A stretch of DNA of 64,000 bases from Chromatiaceae bacterium (GCA_024235175.1 JACKMX010000002.1:1124960-1188959), one strand, 5' to 3'. Counted from the stretch's first letter, positions 16,872-26,139 are shown. Made by a program: numbers and translations. The notes: generated from the sequence alone by a model not told the origin.

Positions 16872-16904
16872 ATCCCGGATTTCGTTTCACTTCATCCGGG
16901 CTAC
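16872..16904 (-). repeat. REP sequence, right of RAYT
   Basis: Reverse complement reads GTAGCCCGGATGAAG...AATCCGGGAT, differing from the left REP by one base. Orientation is inverted relative to the left copy. Confidence 0.85.
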
Positions 16905-16909
16905 TCGCT

Positions 16910-16927
16910 GTTAATGGTACAGCACTG
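16910..16927. repeat. Solo terminal fragment of the miniature element family
   Basis: GTTAATGGTACAGCACTG differs at one of 18 positions from the left end of miniature element copy B (reverse complement GTTAATGGGACAGCACTG). No other element sequence accompanies it, so it is a relic end fused to the RAYT/REP unit. Confidence 0.6.
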
Positions 16928-16953
16928 AGTCTGACCCGATTGATTCGCATCGA

Positions 16954-17757
16954 TCAGAGCCCCTTCTCCAGGCGGCGCACGGTGAACATCTCTTCCGGCA
17001 GATCCTGATTGTAACGGGTATCACTGAACGCCAGCTCGGTATGGTGCAGGGTGGTTTTATTCTTCTTCGTGGTCATGGTCATACGGGTAATGGTCCAGAT
17101 TCCCTCAATCAGCTCCAAGCCCGGTACATCCTGATATTTGAGCTGGTTTCCGTCCAGCGTCCAGTGCACCGCGCGGACTATCACATGACTCTCCTGATCC
17201 ACGAATACCAGCGACTTCTTATAGCCTGTCTCCTCCATCTCTTCGCGGTTTTTAGGCAGTGCCTCGATTAGCCACGCCTTGCGGCCGCGCACCTCATCCT
17301 CCTTTACCAGGCGAAAATCGTAGGCCTCCAGGTTACGCCTTGTCATATCCGAATAGTTGAAATCCGAACCCATGAAAGAACCGCTTTTATCACTCGATGC
17401 GATGCGTTTGCTCTTTTTCAGCGCCGGCAGAAAAAGCCACTGATCGTCGTCCCGCTCCGGGGCGTCGTAATCGTAGGTGAGGAAAGCGGTATCTTTCACA
17501 TCCGCGGGCGCCAGAAAAAACATGATCCGCTGCCTGTCTTTACCCTTGTCTTTGTTGAAAGAGCGGATACGGCGCTGCCGTTCGTTGCCGTTCCTGTCTA
17601 TCAGCGTCATGGTCAGGTCTGCGCTGCTGTTGTCTCCGTCGTCACGGTCGTTGACCTGCTGCATGATCTGGCGCGCATCCCCGGCTGTCCCCGCCGCGAA
17701 CGGAAACCACAACCCGAGCAGAGCCAGCAGCATCAGTTTGGTGAATTGCCTGTGCAT
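16954..17757 (-). CDS. LolA-like outer membrane lipoprotein-sorting protein
   Basis: The 267-aa product has a signal peptide (LMLLALLGLWFPFAAGTAG) and a LolA/LppX-type half-barrel domain: ADLTMTLIDRNGNERQRRIR, FFLAPADVKDTAFLTYDY, DDQWLFLPALKKSKRI and SFMGSDFNYSDM, the last two being hallmarks of the uncharacterised LolA-like group coupled to MMPL pumps. It should bind a lipid in the periplasm between the RND pump encoded 12 bp upstream and the outer-membrane barrel downstream. Not LolA itself, which is shorter and lies elsewhere in genomes. Confidence 0.9.
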   Translation of the reverse strand: MHRQFTKLMLLALLGLWFPFAAGTAGDARQIMQQVNDRDDGDNSSADLTMTLIDRNGNERQRRIRSFNKDKGKDRQRIMFFLAPADVKDTAFLTYDYDAPERDDDQWLFLPALKKSKRIASSDKSGSFMGSDFNYSDMTRRNLEAYDFRLVKEDEVRGRKAWLIEALPKNREEMEETGYKKSLVFVDQESHVIVRAVHWTLDGNQLKYQDVPGLELIEGIWTITRMTMTTKKNKTTLHHTELAFSDTRYNQDLPEEMFTVRRLEKGL

Positions 17758-17769
17758 ATGAAAACTCCC

Positions 17770-20238
17770 TCAATAGTCGCTGTCGTCGGCAATCAGGTGC
17801 GACCTGTGCAGCTGCGCCAACAGCGCCGGCGCGAGGAAAAAATCGGCCAGCAGTGCCATGATAATGGTAAATCCGGTCAGCAGACCGAAATTGGAAAGAT
17901 TGCTCAAGGTGGCAAACATGTAAAGGAAAAAGCCGCTGGAGAGCACTACGGTGGTCACCAGCATCGCGCGCCCGGTGGTGAGCAGTGTATTTCGCACCGC
18001 CTCGCGCACGTCTCCGGTGTCATGATGATAACGGCGGTAGTTGTGCATGAAATGGATGGTATCGTCCACGGCCAGGCCTATGGCGATAGAGCCGATCAGC
18101 ATGGTGAACAGATCTATGGGAATGCCGAACCAGCCCATCAGCCCCAATGTCAGGATGATCGGCGCCAGGTTGGGGATCATGCTGATCAGACCAATGCGGA
18201 TATTCCCGATCAGCAGAATCATCATCAGCGATATGACCAGGATCGCGATCAGGTAACTCTGCTTCATGCTCTCGATAGTGGCCGACATGGTTCGGCCCAG
18301 CAGCGCCACCATTCCGGTCACGAAAATATCATTGGCGTCTCCGAGTACAGCCAGGAAACGCTGCTTCAACTCCTCCATGAATGGGCCGTAGAGCACGCTG
18401 TCAACCCAGGGCATCTTTATGGTGAAGCGAGTCTGCCGGAACTGACTGTCGACAAAATCCTCCAGGTCATCGGAGCCGCTGTTCTCAAACAGCAGGAACT
18501 CCTGCGCGATCAAATCACGCCGGTCCGGAATGCGGTAGTGGCTCAGCCTGTTTTCGTTCAGCGCCTGATTGATCTCCTTGAGAACGTCGGCCAGCGAAAG
18601 CGTCTTGCCGACGTAGAGCTCGCCCTGATCTATGGTTGCGATCTCCCGATTCAGACGAGCCAGTCCCTGCATGAAATCCGGTTCGTAGAGTCCGTTCTCC
18701 CGTCCGGTATCGACCACCACCTCGACCGTGCTGGCCCCGCGCATATTGTCGTTGACAAAATCCGTGGCGATCCGTGCCGGATTGCTGAGCGGGAGCCACT
18801 CAGCGGGTTTATGCGAAAATCTCACCTGCAGCGCACCGGCCATGCCCACCGCCAGCACCAGCGCACTCACCACCAACACCGGCTTGGGCCTGGTGGTCGA
18901 AATATCGGCGATGGTGATCATCAGCCGGTCGAAACGTTCGTGGCGCTTTTTCTCCCGCTCTCCGTGCTGCGGTTTGAGCGGGATAATCGAGAGCAGAGCC
19001 GGCAGCAGCACCAGCGTATAGATCAGGGAGATGATCACGCCGGCTGCCGCAACTATGCCCAGATCACTTACCGGCGCCACCTGGGCCCCGGCAAAGGATG
19101 CCAGACCTGCTGCCGTGGTCAGCGAGGTCATCACAATGGCCAGGCCCGAGTGCCCGAGAGCGTAGACTATCCCCAGCCGTTTCGCCTCCGATGCCTGCTG
19201 CGGCAACCCGCCATCGGCAGCCTGCAGTTGTAGGCGGCGGTAAAAAACCGCGAGAAGATGCACCGACGCGCCCACGCCCACCGCCAGCAGGAAAGAGGGC
19301 ATGATCTGGGTAGGAAGCTTGAATGGTACTCCGGCCAGCGCCATCAGGCCCAGGGTTGAGAGCAGGGAGAGGAGTACGATGACCACCGGCAGAAAAACGC
19401 CGGAGAGGCGCCTGAAAAGCAGAAACAGCAGCAGCGATATGATGGCGAGGGAGAGCAGCATGAAGCGTTTCATGTTGGTCACCATGCTGCGCTTCAACAC
19501 ATCCGTCACCACCGGCGAGCCGGCCAGGTGGATGCGAAATTGGTCGCTGTCAAAACCAGCCGCAATGTCGCGCACGACCTCGACCACCTCACTGTTCTGC
19601 GCATCGCTCAACGGTACCCGTTCAGCTTCGGGCGCCGCAGCATCGGGCTGCATCTCATCTTCGAAACCGGCCATCACATCTGCTGATGTGCCTTTTCCGG
19701 GATAGGCATCAGTCTTGATGACGATAGTGGTGATGGTGCCGTCGTCGGAGATCAGCATGTTGCGGTACAGGGGGTTGGCCAGCGCGCGCTCCCTCACCTC
19801 CTCTCTTGCCTGCTCGGTTTCGGGCCAACGCTCCAGCAGATCCTCCACGATCAGCTCACCCTCGGCGCCCCGGGTATTGCGGGCGTTTATCAGGCTGGTG
19901 ATATCATCCAGGTAGGGTGTCTTTTCGCGTAGCGCCTGGTGCAGCCGGTTGAGCCGGTCCAGCGCCTCGGGCGTGAATAGATCCGGTGTCTTTATGGTAA
20001 GCAGAATCAGCTCATCCCGGCCATACTGCTCACGAAACCGGTCATAGGCGATAAGCGTGGGATCTTCAGGGTGAAGGAACCCTTCGGTCGAGGTATCCAT
20101 CTTCAGGCCGGGAATGCGTGACACCAGACCCAGGATCAGGCAGAGCATAAACAGCAGTACAATCCAGGCCCGCCTGTAGACCAGGTTGCCAAACTGCCTG
20201 AAACCATTTTCAACACGCGTGCGCAGTGCGGTCGTCAT
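17770..20238 (-). CDS. RND/MMPL family transporter
   Basis: The 822-aa inner-membrane protein shows the duplicated RND layout: TM1 (~residues 25-43), a periplasmic loop starting with LKMDTSTEGFLHPEDP, five or six helices with the sterol-sensing-like core (~250-410), then TM7, a second loop, and the C-terminal helix block ending near 810. IGLAVDDTIHFMHNYRR carries the proton-relay acidic pair of TM10-equivalent helices. This family exports lipids or hydrophobic molecules (HpnN, MmpL, LpqW-type partners). Immediately upstream is a TetR repressor and immediately downstream a LolA-like carrier. Confidence 0.92.
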   Translation of the reverse strand: MTTALRTRVENGFRQFGNLVYRRAWIVLLFMLCLILGLVSRIPGLKMDTSTEGFLHPEDPTLIAYDRFREQYGRDELILLTIKTPDLFTPEALDRLNRLHQALREKTPYLDDITSLINARNTRGAEGELIVEDLLERWPETEQAREEVRERALANPLYRNMLISDDGTITTIVIKTDAYPGKGTSADVMAGFEDEMQPDAAAPEAERVPLSDAQNSEVVEVVRDIAAGFDSDQFRIHLAGSPVVTDVLKRSMVTNMKRFMLLSLAIISLLLFLLFRRLSGVFLPVVIVLLSLLSTLGLMALAGVPFKLPTQIMPSFLLAVGVGASVHLLAVFYRRLQLQAADGGLPQQASEAKRLGIVYALGHSGLAIVMTSLTTAAGLASFAGAQVAPVSDLGIVAAAGVIISLIYTLVLLPALLSIIPLKPQHGEREKKRHERFDRLMITIADISTTRPKPVLVVSALVLAVGMAGALQVRFSHKPAEWLPLSNPARIATDFVNDNMRGASTVEVVVDTGRENGLYEPDFMQGLARLNREIATIDQGELYVGKTLSLADVLKEINQALNENRLSHYRIPDRRDLIAQEFLLFENSGSDDLEDFVDSQFRQTRFTIKMPWVDSVLYGPFMEELKQRFLAVLGDANDIFVTGMVALLGRTMSATIESMKQSYLIAILVISLMMILLIGNIRIGLISMIPNLAPIILTLGLMGWFGIPIDLFTMLIGSIAIGLAVDDTIHFMHNYRRYHHDTGDVREAVRNTLLTTGRAMLVTTVVLSSGFFLYMFATLSNLSNFGLLTGFTIIMALLADFFLAPALLAQLHRSHLIADDSDY

Positions 20239-20270
20239 TACTCAGCTCCCTGCATTCTCAAACGTACGAT

Positions 20271-20897
20271 TCAGAGGCGAATGCCGCTCAGCACCAGATC
20301 GGCAACCTGCTCCGCCAACTCCTCCCTGGAGATGAAGAGGTTTTCCCTGTCCAATCCTGGACTGAGCTCAACCACCCGCCGGCGTATGGGTTCGTTGGAG
20401 GAGTAGAGCATCAGTGTTCCGACGATCATCATATGCACCAGAAATCCGTTGACCGGTCGCAGCACGCCTTCCCTGGCGCCCTCATCCAGCGCCTCCCCCA
20501 GCATTCCCAACAGCCTGCTCATCTGCAATAGAGCGGCATCAGGCAGGTTTCTGCCACCGGAGGCCACCTCCCGCAGCATGATCGGAGCGGTAAAGCGCAA
20601 ATTGCCCGAATTATGCGCAAGGATGGAGATGAAACAGCGGATCTTCTCCTCGCAACTCCCGGCACCGGCCACCGCCTCCGCCACCTCGTCGGCGGCCCGT
20701 TTGAGCAGACGTTCCAAAACCCGGTGATAGAGCGTCTCCTTATCCCCTATCTGATAGTAAAGGGTGGCCTTGTTGACATTTGCTCTTTGCGCCAGCTCGG
20801 CAACACGCACACCATCGTACCCCTTATCTGCGAAAACCCGGGTAATCGCATCGAGGATTCCGTCTGCGGTGGGAGAGATATTGGCGTCTGTTGTCAC
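20271..20897 (-). CDS. TetR family transcriptional repressor
   Basis: The 208-aa product has an N-terminal HTH (GILDAITRVFADKGYDGVRV, then RANVNKATLYYQIGDKETLY) and a helical ligand-binding C-terminus. It begins with GTG at 20897 and lies 32 bp upstream of the RND gene, probably as first gene of that operon. A near-perfect operator palindrome sits just before its start, so it should repress itself, the export operon and perhaps the divergent CHAD gene until a lipid-like ligand binds. Confidence 0.9.
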   Translation of the reverse strand: MTTDANISPTADGILDAITRVFADKGYDGVRVAELAQRANVNKATLYYQIGDKETLYHRVLERLLKRAADEVAEAVAGAGSCEEKIRCFISILAHNSGNLRFTAPIMLREVASGGRNLPDAALLQMSRLLGMLGEALDEGAREGVLRPVNGFLVHMMIVGTLMLYSSNEPIRRRVVELSPGLDRENLFISREELAEQVADLVLSGIRL

Positions 20898-20907
20898 TCG
20901 ATTTTAT

Positions 20908-20930
20908 ACCGAATGGTTTAACCGTTTGGT
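20908..20930. promoter_or_regulatory. TetR-type operator palindrome
   Basis: ACCGAATGGTT (20908-20918), one central T, AACCGTTTGGT (20920-20930): half sites agree at 9 of 11 positions. It lies 11 bp upstream of the tetR start and 141 bp before the CHAD gene. Confidence 0.8.
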
Positions 20931-21070
20931 TGAATTATTGATGTGCGATGACCGGTTTGTCAAGTAAGATGCTGGTGTCAGCATGGCAATTTAAGACAAA
21001 AGCAAGCAGAATTCGAACCATGACCCGAGCGCATCTGACCGGTCATCGGTTCAACCATAAGGAGGAATGC

Positions 21071-22000
21071 ATGCCAAAAAAAACGAAAGATCCGGCGCCT
21101 GTCACCGAACAGCTGACTGCCAGCGAAGCGGCGGCTCTCATTTTCCAGCACCACTTTGAATACCTTCTGAGCTGGGAGGAGACGGCAAAGACATGGGACG
21201 ATATTGAAGGCGTTCACCAGGTCAGGGTTTCATTCAGAAAGATACGCTCAGCACTCACCCTGTTCCGGAACGCCATCCCGAAAGCCGTGAGCGCGCCCTG
21301 GAACCAGGAGATCCGCTGGATCGCCGGCGAGATGGGCATGGCCCGCGATCTCGATGTTTTCATCGACGAAGGACTTGGTTCCATCCAGGGTAAGCTGCCT
21401 TTTCAGGGCGAGCACAAACTGGTCGCGCTGGCCAGGGAGGCTCGCGCAAAAACCTACCTGGAGCAGGTGCGCCCGATGCTGGAGAGCGAACGCTATGCCA
21501 ATTTCAAATCCGGCTTTCAGCATTGGTACCAGCAGCGGGAGTGGGAGTCCGCCGATCTGAAGACGAAGCAGCAGACCAATCTTCAGATGAAGTTGGGGAA
21601 ATATTCACGCAAGCTGCTGGATAAACAGGAGCGTAAAGTACTGGCACTGGGAAGCCATATCGATCGAAACAACGCGCAGGAGATGCACAGGCTCAGAATC
21701 GAATGCAAGAAGCTCAGATATGCCGCCGATTTTTTCAAGCCGCTCTATGCCGGTATCGGAAATTTCATCGATCACATGAAGGGGCTTCAGGACATCCTTG
21801 GCGTAATGAACGATATATCCGTGATGCATCATCTGCTGCGGGCGCTGTTAGCTGATACCAATGATCACGAAACGCTGGAGTACGCTGGCGCCATCGTCGG
21901 CTGGCGCACCTGTGAGTTTTACCACCAGCTGGATTATTTCGACCGTTACTGGGACGAGTTTACCGAAGCAACCCACCCCTGGTGGAAGAAAAACGGATAG
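21071..22000 (+). CDS. CHAD domain protein (polyphosphate-binding)
   Basis: CHAD domains are conserved histidine alpha-helical bundles that bind inorganic polyphosphate. In this 309-aa protein the paired histidine-basic motifs are visible: EGVHQVRVSFRKIRSALTLF near the start and MHRLRIECKKLRYAADFF near the C-terminal third, the two halves of the duplicated bundle. The ATG at 21071 has a near-perfect AAGGAGGA ribosome site; the longer frame from 20948 runs through the TetR operator and is rejected. No CYTH triphosphatase domain is attached. It is divergent from tetR. Confidence 0.9.
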   Translation: MPKKTKDPAPVTEQLTASEAAALIFQHHFEYLLSWEETAKTWDDIEGVHQVRVSFRKIRSALTLFRNAIPKAVSAPWNQEIRWIAGEMGMARDLDVFIDEGLGSIQGKLPFQGEHKLVALAREARAKTYLEQVRPMLESERYANFKSGFQHWYQQREWESADLKTKQQTNLQMKLGKYSRKLLDKQERKVLALGSHIDRNNAQEMHRLRIECKKLRYAADFFKPLYAGIGNFIDHMKGLQDILGVMNDISVMHHLLRALLADTNDHETLEYAGAIVGWRTCEFYHQLDYFDRYWDEFTEATHPWWKKNG

Positions 22001-22008
22001 AAACAACA

Positions 22009-22036
22009 GGGCCAAGGGCCAAGGGCCAAGGGCCAA
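22009..22036. repeat. Heptanucleotide tandem repeat
   Basis: Four exact copies of GGGCCAA directly after the CHAD stop codon. Intergenic, so slippage would not affect a protein. Confidence 0.85.
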
Positions 22037-22154
22037 AGAGTCAAACAGGGAACAGGCTGGGAATCCACCGTCTTTGAATCCTTGTTTGGCTTTCGGACAT
22101 TCCTCTCTCCTGCAACCTGTTTCGCGGGTGAATACAGAGCGTGCTCCGAAAACG

Positions 22155-22658
22155 TCAGCGGAGTTCGCGGTAACGAATTGCGGTGATAACGAACTCACGC
22201 CGGCCCTGGGGTGTTTCCACCGCCACCTCTTCGTCCAGCCGCCGTTTGAGCAGTGCCCTGGCTACCGGTGAGTCGACGCTGATCCAACCTCTTTTAGGGT
22301 CGAACTCGTCAGCACCGACGATCCGGTAGGTCGTTTCGTCGCCGAGCTGATCCTCTAGTGTTATCCAGGCGCCAAAAAATACCAGATCCGGATCGACCGG
22401 ATGCTCTTTCACCACCTTCAGATCGGGCAGGCGTTTCTGCAGATAGCGGATTCGGTAGTCCAGTTCCCTCAACTGTTTCTTACGGTAGATGTACTCGGCA
22501 TTTTCCGACCGGTCCCCCTCCGCCGCCGCTTCCGAGAGCGCCCTGACCACATCACGCCGGCGCAGCCAGAGCTCCTGCGCTTCCTGCTCGAGCCGCAGGT
22601 AACCCGCCTCAGTGATATAGGGTGATTTAGCCGGCTGCGGAGGTCGATAGCGCCCCAT
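22155..22658 (-). CDS. greB: Transcription elongation factor GreB
   Basis: GreB rescues backtracked RNA polymerase by stimulating transcript cleavage. The 167-aa product from ATG 22658 has the N-terminal coiled coil with YITEAGYLRLEQEAQELW, the acidic tip EGDRSENAEYIYRKKQLRELD (conserved Asp/Glu used to place the catalytic metal) and the C-terminal FKBP-like domain (GWISVDSPVARALLKRRLDE). The YIYRKKQLRE segment favours GreB over GreA. The 16 extra residues available upstream are not conserved. Confidence 0.93.
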   Translation of the reverse strand: MGRYRPPQPAKSPYITEAGYLRLEQEAQELWLRRRDVVRALSEAAAEGDRSENAEYIYRKKQLRELDYRIRYLQKRLPDLKVVKEHPVDPDLVFFGAWITLEDQLGDETTYRIVGADEFDPKRGWISVDSPVARALLKRRLDEEVAVETPQGRREFVITAIRYRELR

Positions 22659-22896
22659 AATCCTTGTATCCTCAGTTGGACATGGTGCAGGGCAAGGCGT
22701 AACCACAAGGAATAGTTATTCTATTCCGAGGAGTTACAACGCGGCCATGCGCCGCGGAAAGCGTGCACTGCACCGCGTAGTGTGATTTACCATACGAGTG
22801 ATGATTTGAGTTGATTACTGCCCATTTCATATCAGGCCCTTATCGTCCAATTGGAGCGATCAACCGAGGATTCCAGGATAATAGGTTCAGGTCCTG

Positions 22897-24609
22897 TCAG
22901 TCAGCCTTAACCCGCCTGCTGAACCAGGCAGAGAAGAGCGTTCTGGGCATCTCCGTACCCCGCTGAAGATAGTGAAGCGTGTATTCGTTGTGCAGGTTTG
23001 CATCCAACAGGCGGTGATCGGCAGAGGTTCCGCAGAATAGAATCTCATCACCTCTGTGCAATTGTGTATCATCCTCCGGCAGCATCATCAGCTCTTCGCC
23101 GCGTTTCAACACCAAGGCGAGTACCTTGAGCCGATGCGTCCGATCCATCGGCTTACGCTGGACATCCCCGAGTGTCGGCACCTGCCCCCTTAAGGAGAGG
23201 GATGTGACGGCGCAGCCGCCCCCCCCCAACGTCTCGACCCAGAGATGGATCTTCTCCCGTCCCAGTATTCCGAGCGTCCGCGCCACCAGCCGCGGCACCT
23301 CATCGAGCCCCTTATCCCGAAGGTAACGGCGCAGGTCCAGAATCGCAGGAACTGTCAACATCTGCAGAATCTGGCGGGCGGTAACCAGACTTGGCTGCAT
23401 GATCAGATTGGCATTGACGCCGCTGAACGCAAGTTCATTTTCATGATGGTTCTGACGCACGACCAGAAAGATGTCGGGCTTAAGCTTGCGCGCGCTGAGC
23501 AGAATACCGAGATTGTCTTCGTCGCTGTCGGTTCCCGCAACCACACCCACAGCATCCTCAATACCGGCTTTGGCCAACGCCCGGGTATCGGCGCGGCCGA
23601 TCACAACCGGAAGTCGATGATCCATCGGCTCACTACCGGGATCGACAATGACCGTAGGTATTCCCCGATGCACCAATGCTTCGCGCAGTGCCCGCCCCAT
23701 GCGTCCGTATCCGCAGAGAATCCATTTGCCCACCGGGGGCGATGCGGACGTTTCCAGATTGAAGTCCAGTGCGCCAATCAGCCGCTGCATCCAGTTGAAC
23801 AGGGGAGGATTAAAAATGGCCGTACACATCTGCCTGGAGAAAACGTCATAGGGATCCACCACATCCAGGTTACCGACAGCCTCCATGTACTCCCGGATTT
23901 CTCCGGAGGTGGCGCGGCAGATGATCTTCAGGCGGGGATTCAACGAACGCGCCATCACCGCGATCTTCAGATTGGTCTCGTCATTGCGGGTCAATGCGAC
24001 CAGACCCTGGCAATTCTCCCGGGTAATGCCGGCATCCAGCAGATGCCTCGGAACGCTTGCATCACCGCAATGCCCGAACATTTTGATCCGGTAGTCGCGC
24101 AGCTTCAGCGCCTTTATACGATCCTCATCGATGTCGATGACCGCCGCCTTCCTGTAGTTGTCGCTCAGTCCGCGCGCCAGCAGACTGCCGGTATCACCAA
24201 AACCGCAAATCACCACAAACGGTTGTGTAATGCCGCGCACCTGACGCGCAAAGCGCCGCTCGGAGACCGCGGTCACCAGCTCCGGATGCTGTACCAGGCG
24301 GATGAAGGAGCCGATGGCATAAAGCCAGGCAACCGCCCCGGTATACATGCAGATCGTTGCCCACAGCCGCTGAGGTTCGCTGAACTCACCCGGTATCTCA
24401 CCGAAGCCCGTGGTCGTCGCGGTGAAGGTGAAAAAATAGAAGGAGTGAAACAGATTCATCCCACCGACTCCGTCACCGGTCTCCAGGCCCGGCATCAGCG
24501 ACATGCCGGTTATCCCCAAAGCGTAAGTGGCCAGCAGAACCAGAAAGGGAGTCCGCATGTACTGCAGAACGACGGCGGTGACACGATCAAGCTCTGAAGT
24601 GGCCGGCAC
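22897..24609 (-). CDS. Two-TM potassium channel with two TrkA-N/RCK modules
   Basis: The 570-aa product has TM1 (~20-40), a pore loop with filter TTTGFGE (residues 65-71, where classical channels have TVGYGD), and TM2 (~85-103). Two RCK_N Rossmann domains follow: FVVICGFGDTGSLLARGL and WILCGYGRMGRALREAL, each with a TrkA-N GxGxxG fold, then TrkA_C-like segments. Domain order resembles Kch/MthK-type ligand-gated potassium channels. The filter's phenylalanine and glutamate hint at altered selectivity. It is co-oriented with and 4 bp from the downstream end of the DUF6394-like gene. Confidence 0.9.
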   Translation of the reverse strand: MPATSELDRVTAVVLQYMRTPFLVLLATYALGITGMSLMPGLETGDGVGGMNLFHSFYFFTFTATTTGFGEIPGEFSEPQRLWATICMYTGAVAWLYAIGSFIRLVQHPELVTAVSERRFARQVRGITQPFVVICGFGDTGSLLARGLSDNYRKAAVIDIDEDRIKALKLRDYRIKMFGHCGDASVPRHLLDAGITRENCQGLVALTRNDETNLKIAVMARSLNPRLKIICRATSGEIREYMEAVGNLDVVDPYDVFSRQMCTAIFNPPLFNWMQRLIGALDFNLETSASPPVGKWILCGYGRMGRALREALVHRGIPTVIVDPGSEPMDHRLPVVIGRADTRALAKAGIEDAVGVVAGTDSDEDNLGILLSARKLKPDIFLVVRQNHHENELAFSGVNANLIMQPSLVTARQILQMLTVPAILDLRRYLRDKGLDEVPRLVARTLGILGREKIHLWVETLGGGGCAVTSLSLRGQVPTLGDVQRKPMDRTHRLKVLALVLKRGEELMMLPEDDTQLHRGDEILFCGTSADHRLLDANLHNEYTLHYLQRGTEMPRTLFSAWFSRRVKAD

Positions 24610-24613
24610 TGGG

Positions 24614-24997
24614 TTACCGCCGGGACATCAGCGTGTCGGTTACCAGCATCAGCACGGAAACAATATTGGCAACCAAGGCACCGGCAGCCAGCGAAATGAT
24701 GGTTACCATCTGCTCCTGGCTTGGTGGTGTATTCATGCCGCCTTCACCAACTGCCCAGACGGTGGTGGCAATGATCAACTGCAGGTTGGCAACCAGACTG
24801 GCGGAGAGGAATATCGCGCCGATCTGCGAGCGATCGCCAAATTTCAGCAGCGTCGTCACCATGCTTACCAGCAGCGCGGAGAAGAGCATCCAGACGCTGT
24901 GGTGACCGGGATCAGAGATCTCCCCCAGCACAAAACCCACATTGAGCGTAAGCGCAAGGATGATGAAAAAGCCGAATATTACTTTTTCCAGATTCAT
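24614..24997 (-). CDS. Small membrane protein, DUF6394-like
   Basis: From ATG 24997 the 127-aa product has four predicted transmembrane helices (VIFGFFIILALTLNVGFVLG, SVWMLFSALLVSMVTTLL, the IGAIFLSASLVANLQLII segment, and the C-terminal IISLAAGALVANIVSVLMLV). It resembles the DUF6394 family from memory. It is encoded directly upstream of the potassium channel and ends 4 bp before it, so it is probably an accessory subunit or co-regulated membrane protein. No catalytic motif is visible. Confidence 0.7.
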   Translation of the reverse strand: MNLEKVIFGFFIILALTLNVGFVLGEISDPGHHSVWMLFSALLVSMVTTLLKFGDRSQIGAIFLSASLVANLQLIIATTVWAVGEGGMNTPPSQEQMVTIISLAAGALVANIVSVLMLVTDTLMSRR

Positions 24998-25347
24998 GCA
25001 GCCAAGAATAGAAAAGAAAGAGGAAAAGCGCCAGAGAGCTGCAAATGCCCAGCTGCAGCCGTTGCAAGTTTTGTCCTGACCACTCCGGATGCTCGGCAAT
25101 TTTCAGACTTTGTAAACCCCTCCGGTAAATTTCTCGCAGGGCGCAGCGTACGCAGAGATTAAAAGGTGACTTTGTGTGGATTCACTCTGTCAGCCAATCA
25201 GGGTCTCAACAGTAACGACTTTTTATCGTTTTCCCTGTGTCTTGGCGCGCTTTGCGGGAGGTATTGTCTGATAGCCCGAGTAGGATCGGGTCAATGCCCT
25301 TCGGTTATTGCGTCCCACTCGGGCTGACCCAATTTAATTTTGGGGAT
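24998..25347. other. Intergenic with a REP-like inverted repeat (25272-25324)
   Basis: AGCCCGAGT (25272-25280) and ACTCGGGCT (25316-25324) are perfect inverted 9-mers around a GGGTCAATGCCCTTCGG loop, followed by TGACCC. It resembles REP elements in composition but differs from the RAYT-linked REPs at 16.3 kb. Otherwise no gene is seen; it lies between a minus-strand membrane gene and the end of the NUDIX gene. Confidence 0.5.
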
Positions 25348-25974
25348 TCAGCGCACAGTCTGAAGAATATGCTTGAGCTCACTCAAAATCATTGCGGTCG
25401 CCCCCCAAACCATGTGGCCGGCCACCTCAAAATAGGGGGACTCGATAATCACCCCGCTGCTCAACCTCACCTTGCCCCGCTTTACCGCCGCTTCGTTCAG
25501 CAGCCAGGTGACCGAGAGCTCGATAATCTCTTCCACCTCCACCGGATCCGGTTTGTAGCTGGGAGGTTCAGGGGAGTAGGCGATAAATGTCTGCACCAGG
25601 TAGTTGCTCGGGGGTATGAACAGGTCGCTGAGTCTGCCAAGCAGGTTGCGGCTGTCAACGCTGACCCCCACCTCCTCCTCGAACTCACGCAATGCCGCAT
25701 GCAGGTGATTTTCACCGGCCTCCAACCGGCCACCGGGAATACTCACCTGCCCGCCGTGGGTGCCGCCGTAGTCTGGTCGCTTCATAAGCACCATGAACCA
25801 GTCGTCCCGCTTTGGAAAAAAGTAGAGCAGTACCGCGCTCTGGTGCACTTCAGGCGCCGCTTCCAGAGCTTCCCGCATCCGCGGACGCGCCATGGGCGCC
25901 ATACGGAACTGTGCATCTTCGCCGGGAAGATTTCGCGCCAGCTGTTCTCTCAATCTTTCGATAAATTCCATCAT
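25348..25974 (-). CDS. NUDIX hydrolase, CoA pyrophosphatase-like
   Basis: The 208-aa product has the Nudix box GGRLEAGENHLHAALREFEEEVG (Gly-x5-Glu-x7-Arg-Glu-x-x-Glu-Glu), preceded by HQSAVLLYFF and MKRPDYGGTHGGQVSIPGG; the GGxxSxPGG lead-in is characteristic of CoA diphosphatases (NudL type), which split CoA into 4'-phosphopantetheine and 3',5'-ADP. The start is taken at the ATG at 25974 (a GGAG precedes it); a longer start at 26034 lacks a ribosome site. Confidence 0.85.
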   Translation of the reverse strand: MMEFIERLREQLARNLPGEDAQFRMAPMARPRMREALEAAPEVHQSAVLLYFFPKRDDWFMVLMKRPDYGGTHGGQVSIPGGRLEAGENHLHAALREFEEEVGVSVDSRNLLGRLSDLFIPPSNYLVQTFIAYSPEPPSYKPDPVEVEEIIELSVTWLLNEAAVKRGKVRLSSGVIIESPYFEVAGHMVWGATAMILSELKHILQTVR

Positions 25975-26139
25975 CTCCGGCCCGGATGTTACTTGCTTGG
26001 CTTCTGTCGGGAAACCGTTTCTTCGATAATCCATACAAATGCCGAAGCATCAATAATAAAAACCGGACTGGAAAACAGGCAAAGCGGTACAATCCGGTCC
26101 CATATCAATTTAACGAAAAGGCAGCACTCGAGGAAACAC

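Noticed and set aside
17746..19233. 495-aa frame antisense to the RND gene
   Set aside because: His/Gln-rich shadow of third-codon GC bias; the RND protein on the other strand has full family motifs.
22670..22700. ATCCTCAGTTGGAC shared with 32725-32745 as a mobile repeat
   Set aside because: Only a short match near two gene starts with no terminal repeats or duplications; may be chance or an old duplication.
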